This document shows positions 1 through 7,472 of a DNA stretch of 64,000 nt, piece by piece. Below the pieces are notes generated by a model that worked only from the letters and a program-made list of their open reading frames with translations, had not been told where the DNA came from and ran no database searches. The translations under genes and the position numbers were made by a program. The stretch's first letter is position 1. Each line of letters opens with the position of its first letter. The stretch lies in the NCBI GenBank assembly GCA_036399055.1, contig DASWNX010000036.1, forward strand, positions 1 through 64,000. Direction: 5' to 3'. This DNA is from Jatrophihabitans sp. (lineage in GTDB: Bacteria > Actinomycetota > Actinomycetes > Mycobacteriales > Jatrophihabitantaceae).

Positions 1-599
1 GACTCGGCCGAGTCGTAGTCCATCCCGGCGTCCTGCAACGCGGTGCGGACGGCGACCATGTCGTTCGGCTCGCTGACCACCTCGAAGGTGTCGCCGAGGT
101 CGTTGACCTCCTCGGCGCCGGCCTCCAGCACCGCGGCGAGCACGTCGTCCTCGGTGAGGCCGTCCTTGGCGACGATCACCACTCCCTTGCGGCTGAACAG
201 GTAGGACACCGAGCCCGGATCGGCCATGTTGCCGCCGTTGCGGGTCATCGCGGTCCGCACCTCGCTGGCCGCCCGGTTGCGGTTGTCGGTCAGGCACTCG
301 ATGAGCACGGCCACGCCGGAGGGTCCGTAGCCCTCGTACATGATGGTCTGCCAGTCGGCCCCGCCGGCCTCGGCGCCCGAGCCGCGCTTGACCGCGCGCT
401 CGATGTTGTCCAGCGGCACCGAGGTCTTGCGGGCCTTCTGGATCGCGTCGAAGAGGGTCGGGTTGCCGGTCGGGTCACCACCACCGGTACGGGCGGCGAC
501 CTCGATGTTCTTGATCAGCTTGGCGAACATCTTGCCGCGCTTGGCGTCGACGACAGCCTTCTTGTGCTTGGTGGTGGCCCACTTGGAATGGCCGCTCAT
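1..599 (-). CDS. yebC: YebC/PmpR family transcriptional regulator (3' end outside window)
   Basis: About 199 codons are present; the C-terminus lies beyond the window start. The ATG at 599 opens with [14 protein letters not shown], close to the MSGHSKW-(A/S)xIKHKK signature of YebC. The internal [16 protein letters not shown] and [13 protein letters not shown] segments are also family hallmarks. YebC proteins are three-domain cytoplasmic proteins described as DNA-binding regulators and, more recently, as translation factors for difficult stretches; which role applies here cannot be read from the sequence. The gene lies just downstream of pdxT on the same strand, the arrangement seen in mycobacteria. 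Only the truncation by the window edge is unusual. Confidence 0.95.
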   Translation of the reverse strand, partial: MSGHSKWATTKHKKAVVDAKRGKMFAKLIKNIEVAARTGGGDPTGNPTLFDAIQKARKTSVPLDNIERAVKRGSGAEAGGADWQTIMYEGYGPSGVAVLIECLTDNRNRAASEVRTAMTRNGGNMADPGSVSYLFSRKGVVIVAKDGLTEDDVLAAVLEAGAEEVNDLGDTFEVVSEPNDMVAVRTALQDAGMDYDSAE

Positions 600-681
600 G
601 CCCACTCATCTCTACTCTTCGCGCAAGCGCTCATCGCGTGTTCGCTCCGCTCCTCGGCGCCAGCGCGCCTGCGATGCTCAC

Positions 682-1323
682 TCACTGCTCGTCCCTGCTC
701 GTGGCGGGCGGCTGATCGGCCTCCCGCACCATCTCCAGAAAGTACCCGTGCACTCGCGCGTCACCGGTGAGCTCAGGGTGGAAAGACGTGGCCAGCAGGT
801 GCTGCTGGCGAATCCCGACGACTCTACCCGCCGCCGGTCCGGACTTCACGCGAGCGAGGACGCGCGCCTGCGGGCCGACGTCCTCGACCCAGGGCGCGCG
901 GATGAACACCGCGGTCACCGGGCCGCCCGGGATGCCCTCGACCGGCACCGGCTCCTCGAAGGACTCCACCTGCCTGCCGAAGGCGTTACGCCGCACGGTC
1001 ATGTCGATGCCGCCGAAGGTGTCCTGGTCAGCGGCGCCGTCGAGGATCCGATCAGCCAGCAGGATCATCCCGGCGCACGAGCCGTAGGTGGGCATCCCGG
1101 CTGCGATCCGCTTGTGCAGCGGCTCGAACAGCTCGAAGGAGTGAGCCAGCTTGACGATCGTGGTCGACTCGCCGCCCGGTATCACCAGGCCGTCGACGGC
1201 TTCGAGCTCGGACAGGCGCCGGACCGGCAGCGCCCGCGCGCCGACCGCGCGCAGCGCGGCCAGGTGCTCGCGGACGTCGCCCTGCAGTGCCAGTACGCCG
1301 ATCAGTGGCCCGGAATCGCTCAC
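682..1323 (-). CDS. pdxT: Pyridoxal 5'-phosphate synthase glutaminase subunit PdxT
   Basis: A 213-aa class I glutamine amidotransferase that releases ammonia from glutamine for PdxS in DXP-independent vitamin B6 synthesis. The family landmarks are present: [12 protein letters not shown] near the N-terminus, IPGGESTT (residues 48-55), the nucleophile Cys83 in GSCAGM, and the His182/Glu184 pair in SFHPEL. The GTG start at 1323 is only 3 nt from the stop of the upstream DUF2277 gene, so it is probably translated from the same mRNA. The partner pdxS lies one gene upstream. The length is normal for the family (about 190-220 aa). Confidence 0.96.
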   Translation of the reverse strand: MSDSGPLIGVLALQGDVREHLAALRAVGARALPVRRLSELEAVDGLVIPGGESTTIVKLAHSFELFEPLHKRIAAGMPTYGSCAGMILLADRILDGAADQDTFGGIDMTVRRNAFGRQVESFEEPVPVEGIPGGPVTAVFIRAPWVEDVGPQARVLARVKSGPAAGRVVGIRQQHLLATSFHPELTGDARVHGYFLEMVREADQPPATSRDEQ

Positions 1324-1326
1324 TCG

Positions 1327-1551
1327 TTATCGACTGGCCGTGGCGCGTGCCGGCAGCACCAGGCTGGCCAGCAACTCATCAGTGACCGCCGCGATCTGGG
1401 CCACCGCCGCGTCGAAGGCCTCGTGGTTGGCCTTGGACGGACTGCGCATCCCGGCGACCTTGCGCACGTACTGCAATGCCGCCGCTCGGCTGTCCTCGGA
1501 GGTGGCGTCCTCGGTGTAGGGCGGACGAAGCGTCTTGATGCTGCGGCACAT
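1327..1551 (-). CDS. DUF2277 family small protein
   Basis: A 74-aa protein beginning MCRSIKTLRPPYTEDATSE and continuing RAAALQYVRKVAGMRSPSKAN, which matches DUF2277 (characteristic MCRxIKxLRPP start and AALQYVRK-(V/I)-SG motif). The family has no established function. A GGGAG ribosome-binding site lies about 10 nt before the ATG at 1551. It sits between pdxS and pdxT in the same direction, with 3 nt to pdxT, so the three genes probably form an operon. A role linked to PLP synthesis is only an inference from position. Confidence 0.88.
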   Translation of the reverse strand: MCRSIKTLRPPYTEDATSEDSRAAALQYVRKVAGMRSPSKANHEAFDAAVAQIAAVTDELLASLVLPARATASR

Positions 1552-1586
1552 GAGCGCTGCTCCCTGATCCTTGTCGCTGGTGGTCT

Positions 1587-2528
1587 CTACCAGCCGCGCT
1601 CGGCGAGCCGGTGCGGCTGTGGGATGTCCTCGACGTTGATGCCGACCATGGCCTCGCCCAGCCCCCGCGAGACCTTGGCCAGCACGTCCGGGTCGTCGAA
1701 GAAGGTCGTCGCCTTGACGATCGCCTCGGCGCGCTGGGCCGGATTGCCGGACTTGAAGATGCCCGAGCCGACGAAGACCCCCTCAGCGCCCAGCTGCATC
1801 ATCATGGCGGCGTCGGCCGGCGTCGCGATGCCGCCGGCGGTGAACAGCACCACCGGCAGCTTGCCCAGCTTGGCGACCTCGGCGACCAGCTCGTACGGCG
1901 CCTGCAGCTCCTTGGCCGCGACGAACAGCTCGTCGGGCGACAACGACGTCAGCCGCCTGATCTCACCGCCGATCTTGCGCATGTGAGTGGTGGCGTTGGA
2001 CACGTCGCCGGTGCCGGCCTCACCCTTGGACCGGATCATGGCCGCGCCCTCGGTGATCCGCCGCAGCGCCTCGCCCAGGTTGGTGGCGCCGCAGACGAAG
2101 GGAACCGTGAACCGCCACTTGTCGATGTGGTTGGCGTAGTCAGCCGGGGTCAGGACCTCGGACTCGTCGACGTAGTCCACGCCGAGCGCCTGCAGCACCT
2201 GCGCCTCGACGAAATGCCCGATCCGGGCCTTGGCCATCACCGGGATCGAGACCGCCGAGATGATCGAGTCGATCATGTCGGGGTCGCTCATCCGGGACAC
2301 CCCGCCCTGAGCGCGGATGTCGGCCGGCACCCGCTCGAGCGCCATCACCGCCACCGCGCCGGAGTCTTCGGCGATCTTGGCCTGCTCGGCCGTGACGACG
2401 TCCATGATGACGCCGCCCTTGAGCATCTCTGCCATGCCGCGCTTGACGCGCGCGGTGCCAACGGAGGGGGTGCCCGGTGACGAGGTGCTGCTGTCGGCGC
2501 TGCCGTGCTGAGAAGTCATGCCCCGCAT
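1587..2528 (-). CDS. pdxS: Pyridoxal 5'-phosphate synthase lyase subunit PdxS
   Basis: A (beta/alpha)8-barrel synthase that combines ribose-5-phosphate, glyceraldehyde-3-phosphate and PdxT-derived ammonia into PLP. After a 25-residue Ser/Gly/Thr-rich N-terminal tail the conserved body runs [54 protein letters not shown] (with an active-site Lys), [15 protein letters not shown] and a phosphate loop [13 protein letters not shown]. The length (up to 313 aa) is typical. The start could be GTG 2528 or the in-frame ATG at 2519; only three residues differ. It heads the pdxS-DUF2277-pdxT group. Confidence 0.96.
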   Translation of the reverse strand: MRGMTSQHGSADSSTSSPGTPSVGTARVKRGMAEMLKGGVIMDVVTAEQAKIAEDSGAVAVMALERVPADIRAQGGVSRMSDPDMIDSIISAVSIPVMAKARIGHFVEAQVLQALGVDYVDESEVLTPADYANHIDKWRFTVPFVCGATNLGEALRRITEGAAMIRSKGEAGTGDVSNATTHMRKIGGEIRRLTSLSPDELFVAAKELQAPYELVAEVAKLGKLPVVLFTAGGIATPADAAMMMQLGAEGVFVGSGIFKSGNPAQRAEAIVKATTFFDDPDVLAKVSRGLGEAMVGINVEDIPQPHRLAERGW

Positions 2529-2631
2529 TCTACGGCCCCACGAGCCGGGTCACCGAGCGCTCCTTGCCACATCCGGCCTTTGGGCCGGGCCGGAGCCGCT
2601 CCCGCGCCGGGCCGGGCCGGGCCGGGCCGGC

Positions 2632-3759
2632 CTAAACCGGCGCCCCCTTGGCCGCGAGCACGACGTAGGCGCCGCCGGGCGCCAGCAGCAACGGCTTGCC
2701 CTTCAGGTCGGTGAACCTGGTCGGCGCGCCGGCTGAGGGCCGCGACCACTTGCCCTCGATCCGGTGCCCTCCTCGAAACAGCACCACCCGGCCGGATCCG
2801 ACCGTCTTGGTGTGCTGCGAGGGATTTCCGGCCGTGTCGATGTTGCCGTAGTTGACCTCGACCTCGCACAGCTGCACCAGCACGTTGGGGGTGGCCACCA
2901 AAGCTCCGTCAGCGGTGTGGACGTGCCCGCCGCCTATCGTCCGGGCGTACTTGCCGATCGTCGGCTCCCAGTCGAAGCTGACCGGCGTGTTGCCGACCAC
3001 GGTGCGCACGCCTGCCGTGGCGGGCGCCGTCCTCACCCGGGGGTCGGTCCTGGCCCACCTGAAGCCGACGTCACGAGAACCAGCGGTGCGCACCGCCGCG
3101 GCGACCTGGGCCAGGTTGGACTGCACGTTGTACGGGGCCGGCCGGTTGGCGTCGCGGGAGAAGCCCGGGGCCCCGCGGTCGAGGATGACGCCCTCGACGA
3201 GCGAGGCGTCCAGTCTGGCCACGGAGTCGGCGGAGCCACCGGAGGCGACCAGTGAGATGGCGCCGTACTGGCTGAGCAGCTCGGCGTCGTTGGGCCGGAC
3301 GCTGCGGACGGGTTCCACCACCGGCTTGTGGGTGCCGAACACCGCGATCATCCGGGTCAGGCCGCCCTCGACCTGCTCGATGTAGACCACGTCGGCCTTG
3401 TCCAGGCCCACCGCGGGCCGGCCGTTGCCGGTGTCATCGATCTTGACCGCCAGGATCGGGCCCGCCGGCGGCTTGCCGACGCCGGTCAGCGGGTTGACCG
3501 CCGCCGCCGGCTTGGCGCTCGGCTTGGCGCTGGGCTTGGCGCTGGGCGTGCCGGTCGCCGTCGCAGTGGCGGAGGCCGAGCTGGACGCGGGCGCCGAGCT
3601 GACCGGCGCGACGCTGTCACCGCCGCGCAGCGCCATGGCCGACGCGCCGCCGATCACCAGGACCGCGACGGCGCCCCCGGCGGTCAGGGCTTGAGCCTTG
3701 GACAGTCCGGCGATCATTTCGGTGCTCCCTGCGGTCGAGGCTGGTTGTTCAGCCGTCAT
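2632..3759 (-). CDS. DUF3048 family membrane-anchored protein (YerB-like)
   Basis: A 375-aa protein with an N-terminal cytoplasmic tail, one hydrophobic segment (about residues 27-46, AGGAVAVLVIGGASAMAL), a Ser/Ala/Thr/Lys-Pro-rich linker with SAKP repeats, and a two-part exported DUF3048 domain: PILAVKIDDTGNGRPAVGLDKADVV, VRSVRPNDAELLSQYG, then FRGGHRIEGKWSR near the C-terminus. The family resembles YerB of Bacillus, whose biochemical activity is not known. There is no lipobox Cys, so it is anchored by the hydrophobic segment. The region upstream carries a GC-rich tandem repeat tract (3768-3855). Confidence 0.85.
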   Translation of the reverse strand: MTAEQPASTAGSTEMIAGLSKAQALTAGGAVAVLVIGGASAMALRGGDSVAPVSSAPASSSASATATATGTPSAKPSAKPSAKPAAAVNPLTGVGKPPAGPILAVKIDDTGNGRPAVGLDKADVVYIEQVEGGLTRMIAVFGTHKPVVEPVRSVRPNDAELLSQYGAISLVASGGSADSVARLDASLVEGVILDRGAPGFSRDANRPAPYNVQSNLAQVAAAVRTAGSRDVGFRWARTDPRVRTAPATAGVRTVVGNTPVSFDWEPTIGKYARTIGGGHVHTADGALVATPNVLVQLCEVEVNYGNIDTAGNPSQHTKTVGSGRVVLFRGGHRIEGKWSRPSAGAPTRFTDLKGKPLLLAPGGAYVVLAAKGAPV

Positions 3760-3767
3760 GGGACAAG

Positions 3768-3855
3768 TCAGGCGGTCAGGCGGTCAGGCGGTCAGGCGGT
3801 CGGTCGGTGATCGGTCGGTCGGTGATCGGTCGGTGGTCGGTCGGTGATCGGTGGG
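3768..3855. repeat. Short tandem repeats upstream of the DUF3048 gene
   Basis: Four exact head-to-tail copies of TCAGGCGG (3768-3799) run directly into a degenerate tract built from GGTCGGTCGGTGATC-like units up to about 3855. The tract fills most of the space between the LemA-like gene and the DUF3048 start, where a promoter would be expected. Open frames across it have no recognisable protein character. Confidence 0.8.
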
Positions 3856-3881
3856 TCTGAGGGCCTGAGTCCGGTCGTGGG

Positions 3882-4442
3882 TCAGGGGGTGGCGCCCGGC
3901 CGCTGGTCGGGCGTCGGGCTCTCTGCGAACATGCTGGTGTCGTCGATGTCGAAGAACAACGGCAGTTCCCGGCGACCAGCCAGGTGTAACAACCGGGGCA
4001 TTCTGCGCGCCCGCAGCGTACGAGTGTCGCGGACCGCGTCGTTGAAGAACCGCCGTGCGATCATCACCCGGGTCGCCGCCTCGGCCAGTTCGGTGACCGC
4101 CTCGAGCGGCAGCCGCGGGCGGTCCTGCTGCAAGCCGGCGATGGCGCGCCCGACCTGGTTCTCCACGACACCGCGGTCGGACTCCTGCCATTGCCGCACC
4201 GCCAAGGCCGACCGAGCCGTGTCGATCAGCTCCTCCGCCCGCCCGGGCGCCAGGCCGGAGTCCGGCCGCTCGGCCAGGTGCAGCAGCGCCGCGGCCCGCC
4301 GGACGAGCTGGGCGTCCAGCGCCGCCTGCGCCGCGTCCACCCGAGCGTGCAACCGATCCAGCCGGGTCAGCGTGAGGGTGACCCAGGCAGTCAGCAAGAT
4401 CGCGACGAGGACCGCCGCGATCAGCCAGCCCGCCGATAGCAC
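3882..4442 (-). CDS. LemA-like membrane protein
   Basis: A 186-aa protein with one N-terminal transmembrane segment (about residues 4-25) followed by a helical domain. The order of motifs follows the LemA family: LDRLHARVDAAQAALDAQLVRRA near the membrane, RRFFNDAVRDTRTLRARRMP in the last helix, and LPLFFDID near the end (LemA has xFYNdaVrxYNt...P and PFF). LemA proteins are membrane-anchored four-helix proteins of unknown molecular function. The GTG start at 4442 lies 65 nt after the pimA stop on the same strand and has no convincing ribosome-binding site, so the start is less certain than the family. Confidence 0.65.
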   Translation of the reverse strand: MLSAGWLIAAVLVAILLTAWVTLTLTRLDRLHARVDAAQAALDAQLVRRAAALLHLAERPDSGLAPGRAEELIDTARSALAVRQWQESDRGVVENQVGRAIAGLQQDRPRLPLEAVTELAEAATRVMIARRFFNDAVRDTRTLRARRMPRLLHLAGRRELPLFFDIDDTSMFAESPTPDQRPGATP

Positions 4443-4507
4443 GGGGCCAGGTTACAAACTTCGACCCAAGCGCGCCGGGAGGCTCGCTAACAGCGGGTTT
4501 ACGCCGC

Positions 4508-5758
4508 TCAGGTTCGGACGGTCGCGGCGATCGCGATCTCGTACACCCGCAGGATCTGGGCGGCGACCAGCTGCCAGTCATAGGGCCGGACCACCTCGGC
4601 GCCGGCGGCGGCAAGCTGGGAGCGCAGCGCCTGGTCTGACAGCGCGCGTTCCAGTGCCCGAGCCAGCCCGTCGGCGTCCCGGTTGCGAAACAGCAACCCG
4701 GCTCGCACGAGCTGGCCATCGGCCCGGTCCTCACCGCGGCGCCGCGGCGAGGACGCCCCGGAGCGCCAATCGGCCCGAGCCTGGCTGCCAGGCCGGGGCA
4801 CTCCGGCCTGATCGGAGTCGGCTGGGTCGGCGGGGTCGAGCACCCGGCGAAACGCGGGCAGGTCGCTGGCCACGATCGCCGCGCCGGCGGCAAGCGCCTC
4901 CAGCAGGATGATGCCGAAGCTCTCGCCGCCGGTGTTCGGAGCGACATAGACGTCCACGCTGCGCAGCAACGCCGCCTTGTCCTGCTCGCTCACCATACCC
5001 AGCATCACCACCGAACCGCGCAGCGAGTCCGGCAGCTTGTCGAGAAAGTCCTGATCCTGCCCGCGGCCGGCCACCAGCAGCCGCACGCCCGGGCGGTGGC
5101 TGACCAGCTCGGTCATCGCCGCCAGCAGCACCGACATCCCCTTGCGGGGCTCGTCGTAGCGGCCGATGAAGCCGATGACACCGCCCAGCGCCGGGTCACG
5201 CGGATAGCCCGGCAGCGGCTGGGCTCGGGCGTAGGCGCTCACCGACACCCCGTTGGGGATCACCACGGCGTCCGACCCGAGGTGCTCCATGATCATCTTG
5301 CGGGCCGCCTGGGACACCGCGATCCGTCCCGACAGGCGCTCCAGCAGGGCCTGCACCGCGCTGTCGAACATCGTCAGGAACCGGGAGCGGCTGGAAGCGG
5401 CGTGAAAGGTGGCCACCAGCGGGGCGTCAGCGAGCAGCACCGTCAGCAGCGACAGGCTCGGCGGGGCCGGCTCGTGCACGTGCACCACGTCGAACTCGCC
5501 CTGGCGCAGCCAGCGGCGCACCCGGGTGGCCGAGACCAGCCCGAACTGCAGCCGGGCCACCGAGCCGTTGTACGGGATGGGCACGGTCTTGCCGGCCGCC
5601 ACCACGTACCCGGGCAGGCTCGGCGAGTCCTCCTCCCCCGGCGCCAGCACCGACACCTGGTGACCCAGCCCGATCAGGGTCTCCGCCAGATCCCGCACGT
5701 GCGCCTGGACGCCGCCGGGGATGTCCCACAGGTAGGGGCAGACGATGCCGATCCTCAT
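4508..5758 (-). CDS. pimA: Phosphatidylinositol alpha-mannosyltransferase PimA
   Basis: A 416-aa GT4 (GT-B fold) glycosyltransferase that transfers the first mannose from GDP-mannose to phosphatidyl-myo-inositol at the inner face of the membrane. Seen: MRIGIVCPYLWDIPGGVQAH start, VVHVHEPAPPSLS, ATFHAA, FIGRYDEPRKGMSVLL (donor-binding Arg/Lys region), and GESFGIILLEALAAG. The start is the ATG at 5758; upstream in-frame sequence lacks family similarity. It follows patA and pgsA closely, forming the PIM operon. Odd feature: about 40 low-complexity residues rich in Asp, Pro, Arg and Gly interrupt the C-terminal domain after FRRVL, making the protein longer than the usual 370-390 aa. Confidence 0.93.
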   Translation of the reverse strand: MRIGIVCPYLWDIPGGVQAHVRDLAETLIGLGHQVSVLAPGEEDSPSLPGYVVAAGKTVPIPYNGSVARLQFGLVSATRVRRWLRQGEFDVVHVHEPAPPSLSLLTVLLADAPLVATFHAASSRSRFLTMFDSAVQALLERLSGRIAVSQAARKMIMEHLGSDAVVIPNGVSVSAYARAQPLPGYPRDPALGGVIGFIGRYDEPRKGMSVLLAAMTELVSHRPGVRLLVAGRGQDQDFLDKLPDSLRGSVVMLGMVSEQDKAALLRSVDVYVAPNTGGESFGIILLEALAAGAAIVASDLPAFRRVLDPADPADSDQAGVPRPGSQARADWRSGASSPRRRGEDRADGQLVRAGLLFRNRDADGLARALERALSDQALRSQLAAAGAEVVRPYDWQLVAAQILRVYEIAIAATVRT

Positions 5759-5771
5759 GCCGCGGCGGTCC

Positions 5772-6692
5772 TCACGACCGGCCGGCGACGAGCCGGGCCT
5801 GATCCAGGTCGGCGAGCCAGAGCCGTTGCAGCATGTGCCAGTCCTCAGGGCGCCGGGCGATGCGGGACTCGAAGGCGCTGGCCAGCGCCTGGGTGCCACG
5901 GTGCACCCTGGTTCGCAGCGACCCCTCACCGAGCTCGATCGGCTGGCCGATCCACTGCCCCCAACCGTCGCCGTCGAAGTACAGGTGCACCGGAATCAGC
6001 GCCGCGCCGGTGGTCGCGGCCAGCAGCGCCGGCCCGGCCGGCATCCGGGTCGGCTCGCCGAAGAACTGGACGTCGATCCCGTTCCTGGACAGGTCCCGGT
6101 CAGCGACCAGGCACACCGCCTCACCGGCCCGCAACCGCTCGGCCAGCACCTGCATCGGCGGCCGCGGCCCCCCGGTCAGGGGCAGCACCCGCATTCCCAG
6201 GCTCTCCCGGTAGGCCACGAACCGGTCGAACAGCGACTCGGGCTTGAGCCGTTCGGCCACCGTGCTGAACGGGTAGCCGCGCTGCACCAGCCACAGCCCG
6301 GCGATGTCCCAGTTACCGCTGTGCGGCAGCGCGAAGACCGCGCCCTGACCGGCGGCCATGGCCTGGTCGACGTTGGCCGCCCCGTCGGTGCGCACCCCGG
6401 CGATGATCCGGTCGACATCCATGCTGGGCAGCCGGAAGGTCTCTAACCAGTAGCGGGCATAGGAACGCATGCCGGCCCGGACCAGCCGGTCCAGCTCCGC
6501 CGGGCCTGCCTCAGGTCCGGCCACCCGGGCCAGGTTGCTGCGCAGTTGCCGCACCGACCGCCCGTTGCGGCGTACCGCCAGGTCCGCGGCCGCGGCGAAC
6601 AACCGGCCGGCCAGTGGCGCCGGCAGCGCCCTGACCACTCGCCATCCGGCGGCGTAGCCGGCGGTGCTCAGCCAGCCACCGGCCGCCTTCAC
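5772..6692 (-). CDS. patA: Phosphatidylinositol mannoside acyltransferase
   Basis: A 306-aa acyltransferase of the LpxL/HtrB-like family, expected to acylate the mannose of PIM1/PIM2 at the cytoplasmic membrane. The catalytic HxxxxD motif is HSGNWD (His124/Asp129), close to the positions known for mycobacterial PatA. A second conserved block is CLVADRDLSRNGIDVQFFGE. The GTG start at 6692 overlaps the pgsA stop (GTGA), giving translational coupling. The reading frame stays open upstream through pgsA, but that part has no similarity and is the antisense-like shadow of pgsA. pimA follows after 13 nt. Confidence 0.93.
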   Translation of the reverse strand: MKAAGGWLSTAGYAAGWRVVRALPAPLAGRLFAAAADLAVRRNGRSVRQLRSNLARVAGPEAGPAELDRLVRAGMRSYARYWLETFRLPSMDVDRIIAGVRTDGAANVDQAMAAGQGAVFALPHSGNWDIAGLWLVQRGYPFSTVAERLKPESLFDRFVAYRESLGMRVLPLTGGPRPPMQVLAERLRAGEAVCLVADRDLSRNGIDVQFFGEPTRMPAGPALLAATTGAALIPVHLYFDGDGWGQWIGQPIELGEGSLRTRVHRGTQALASAFESRIARRPEDWHMLQRLWLADLDQARLVAGRS

Positions 6693-7300
6693 GCCGGCTG
6701 CGTCCGGGACTGCCGCCACACGGTCGCCAGCCGCTGGCCGACGGTGACCGCCGAGGCCGCCGCGAGCACCCAGAGGGCGATCGCCTGGGCGTAGGGCACC
6801 CCGAATGGCCACCCGGTCAGGCCGGTGCCCACCAGCACGATGATCAGCCGCTCGGTCCGCTCGGCGATGCCGACATCGCAGGTGAAACCGGCGCCCTCGG
6901 CCCGGGCTTTGATGTAGGAGGTCAGCGACCCCAGCACCAGGCACAGCAGCGACGCCGCAAGCAACGCCGGCTGGTCGTGCCGGGCGAACCACCAGGCCAA
7001 CGTCGAGAACACCGCCGCGTCGGCGACCCGGTCGCAACTGGAGTCGAGCACGGCGCCGAAGCGGCTGCCGCGCCCGCCGGCCCGGGCCACCGCGCCGTCG
7101 ACCATGTCGAACATCACGAAGGCCCAGACGAACAGCGTGCCGACGAAGAAATATCCCTGGGGGTAGAAGACCAGCGCCGACGCGGTGACGCCGATGGTGC
7201 CGACCACCGTGACCATGTCGGGGGTCACGCCGGCTTGCGCCAGTGACCGGCCCAGTGGCGCGATGGCCTTGCCGATCGGGGCTCGCAGCAGGTTCAGCAC
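6689..7300 (-). CDS. pgsA: Phosphatidylinositol phosphate synthase (CDP-alcohol phosphatidyltransferase)
   Basis: A 203-aa integral membrane enzyme that joins CDP-diacylglycerol to inositol-1-phosphate, the entry step to phosphatidylinositol and PIMs. The CDP-alcohol transferase signature D65xxDGAxxAR...G...DxxxD is intact: D65, D68, then R73, D86 and D90 in LDSSCDR. Several transmembrane helices flank it. It is the first gene of the pgsA-patA-pimA operon; in mycobacteria a HIT gene and thrS lie immediately upstream, whereas here they lie 5.6 kb away. Confidence 0.94.
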   Translation of the reverse strand: MLNLLRAPIGKAIAPLGRSLAQAGVTPDMVTVVGTIGVTASALVFYPQGYFFVGTLFVWAFVMFDMVDGAVARAGGRGSRFGAVLDSSCDRVADAAVFSTLAWWFARHDQPALLAASLLCLVLGSLTSYIKARAEGAGFTCDVGIAERTERLIIVLVGTGLTGWPFGVPYAQAIALWVLAAASAVTVGQRLATVWRQSRTQPA

Positions 7301-7472
7301 CGCTCAACTCTAACGGGCGCCCCGGCCAGAGCCCGGCGCCACCGCGAGCGGGCCGTCCCGGGCCTTGCCCGGCCGGCGGCGGCGGGTGTCAAATGCAAGC
7401 AGGGCCGCGCTTAGAGATCACTCCGCCCAGGCCCGGCCGGAGTCTTCGCCGCCCGGAAGAGGGGCTGTGAAG

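Noticed and set aside
5772..7307. A single long open frame that could be read as one 511-aa protein
   Set aside because: Only the part after the GTG at 6692 has acyltransferase character; the upstream part is another frame of the well-supported pgsA gene.
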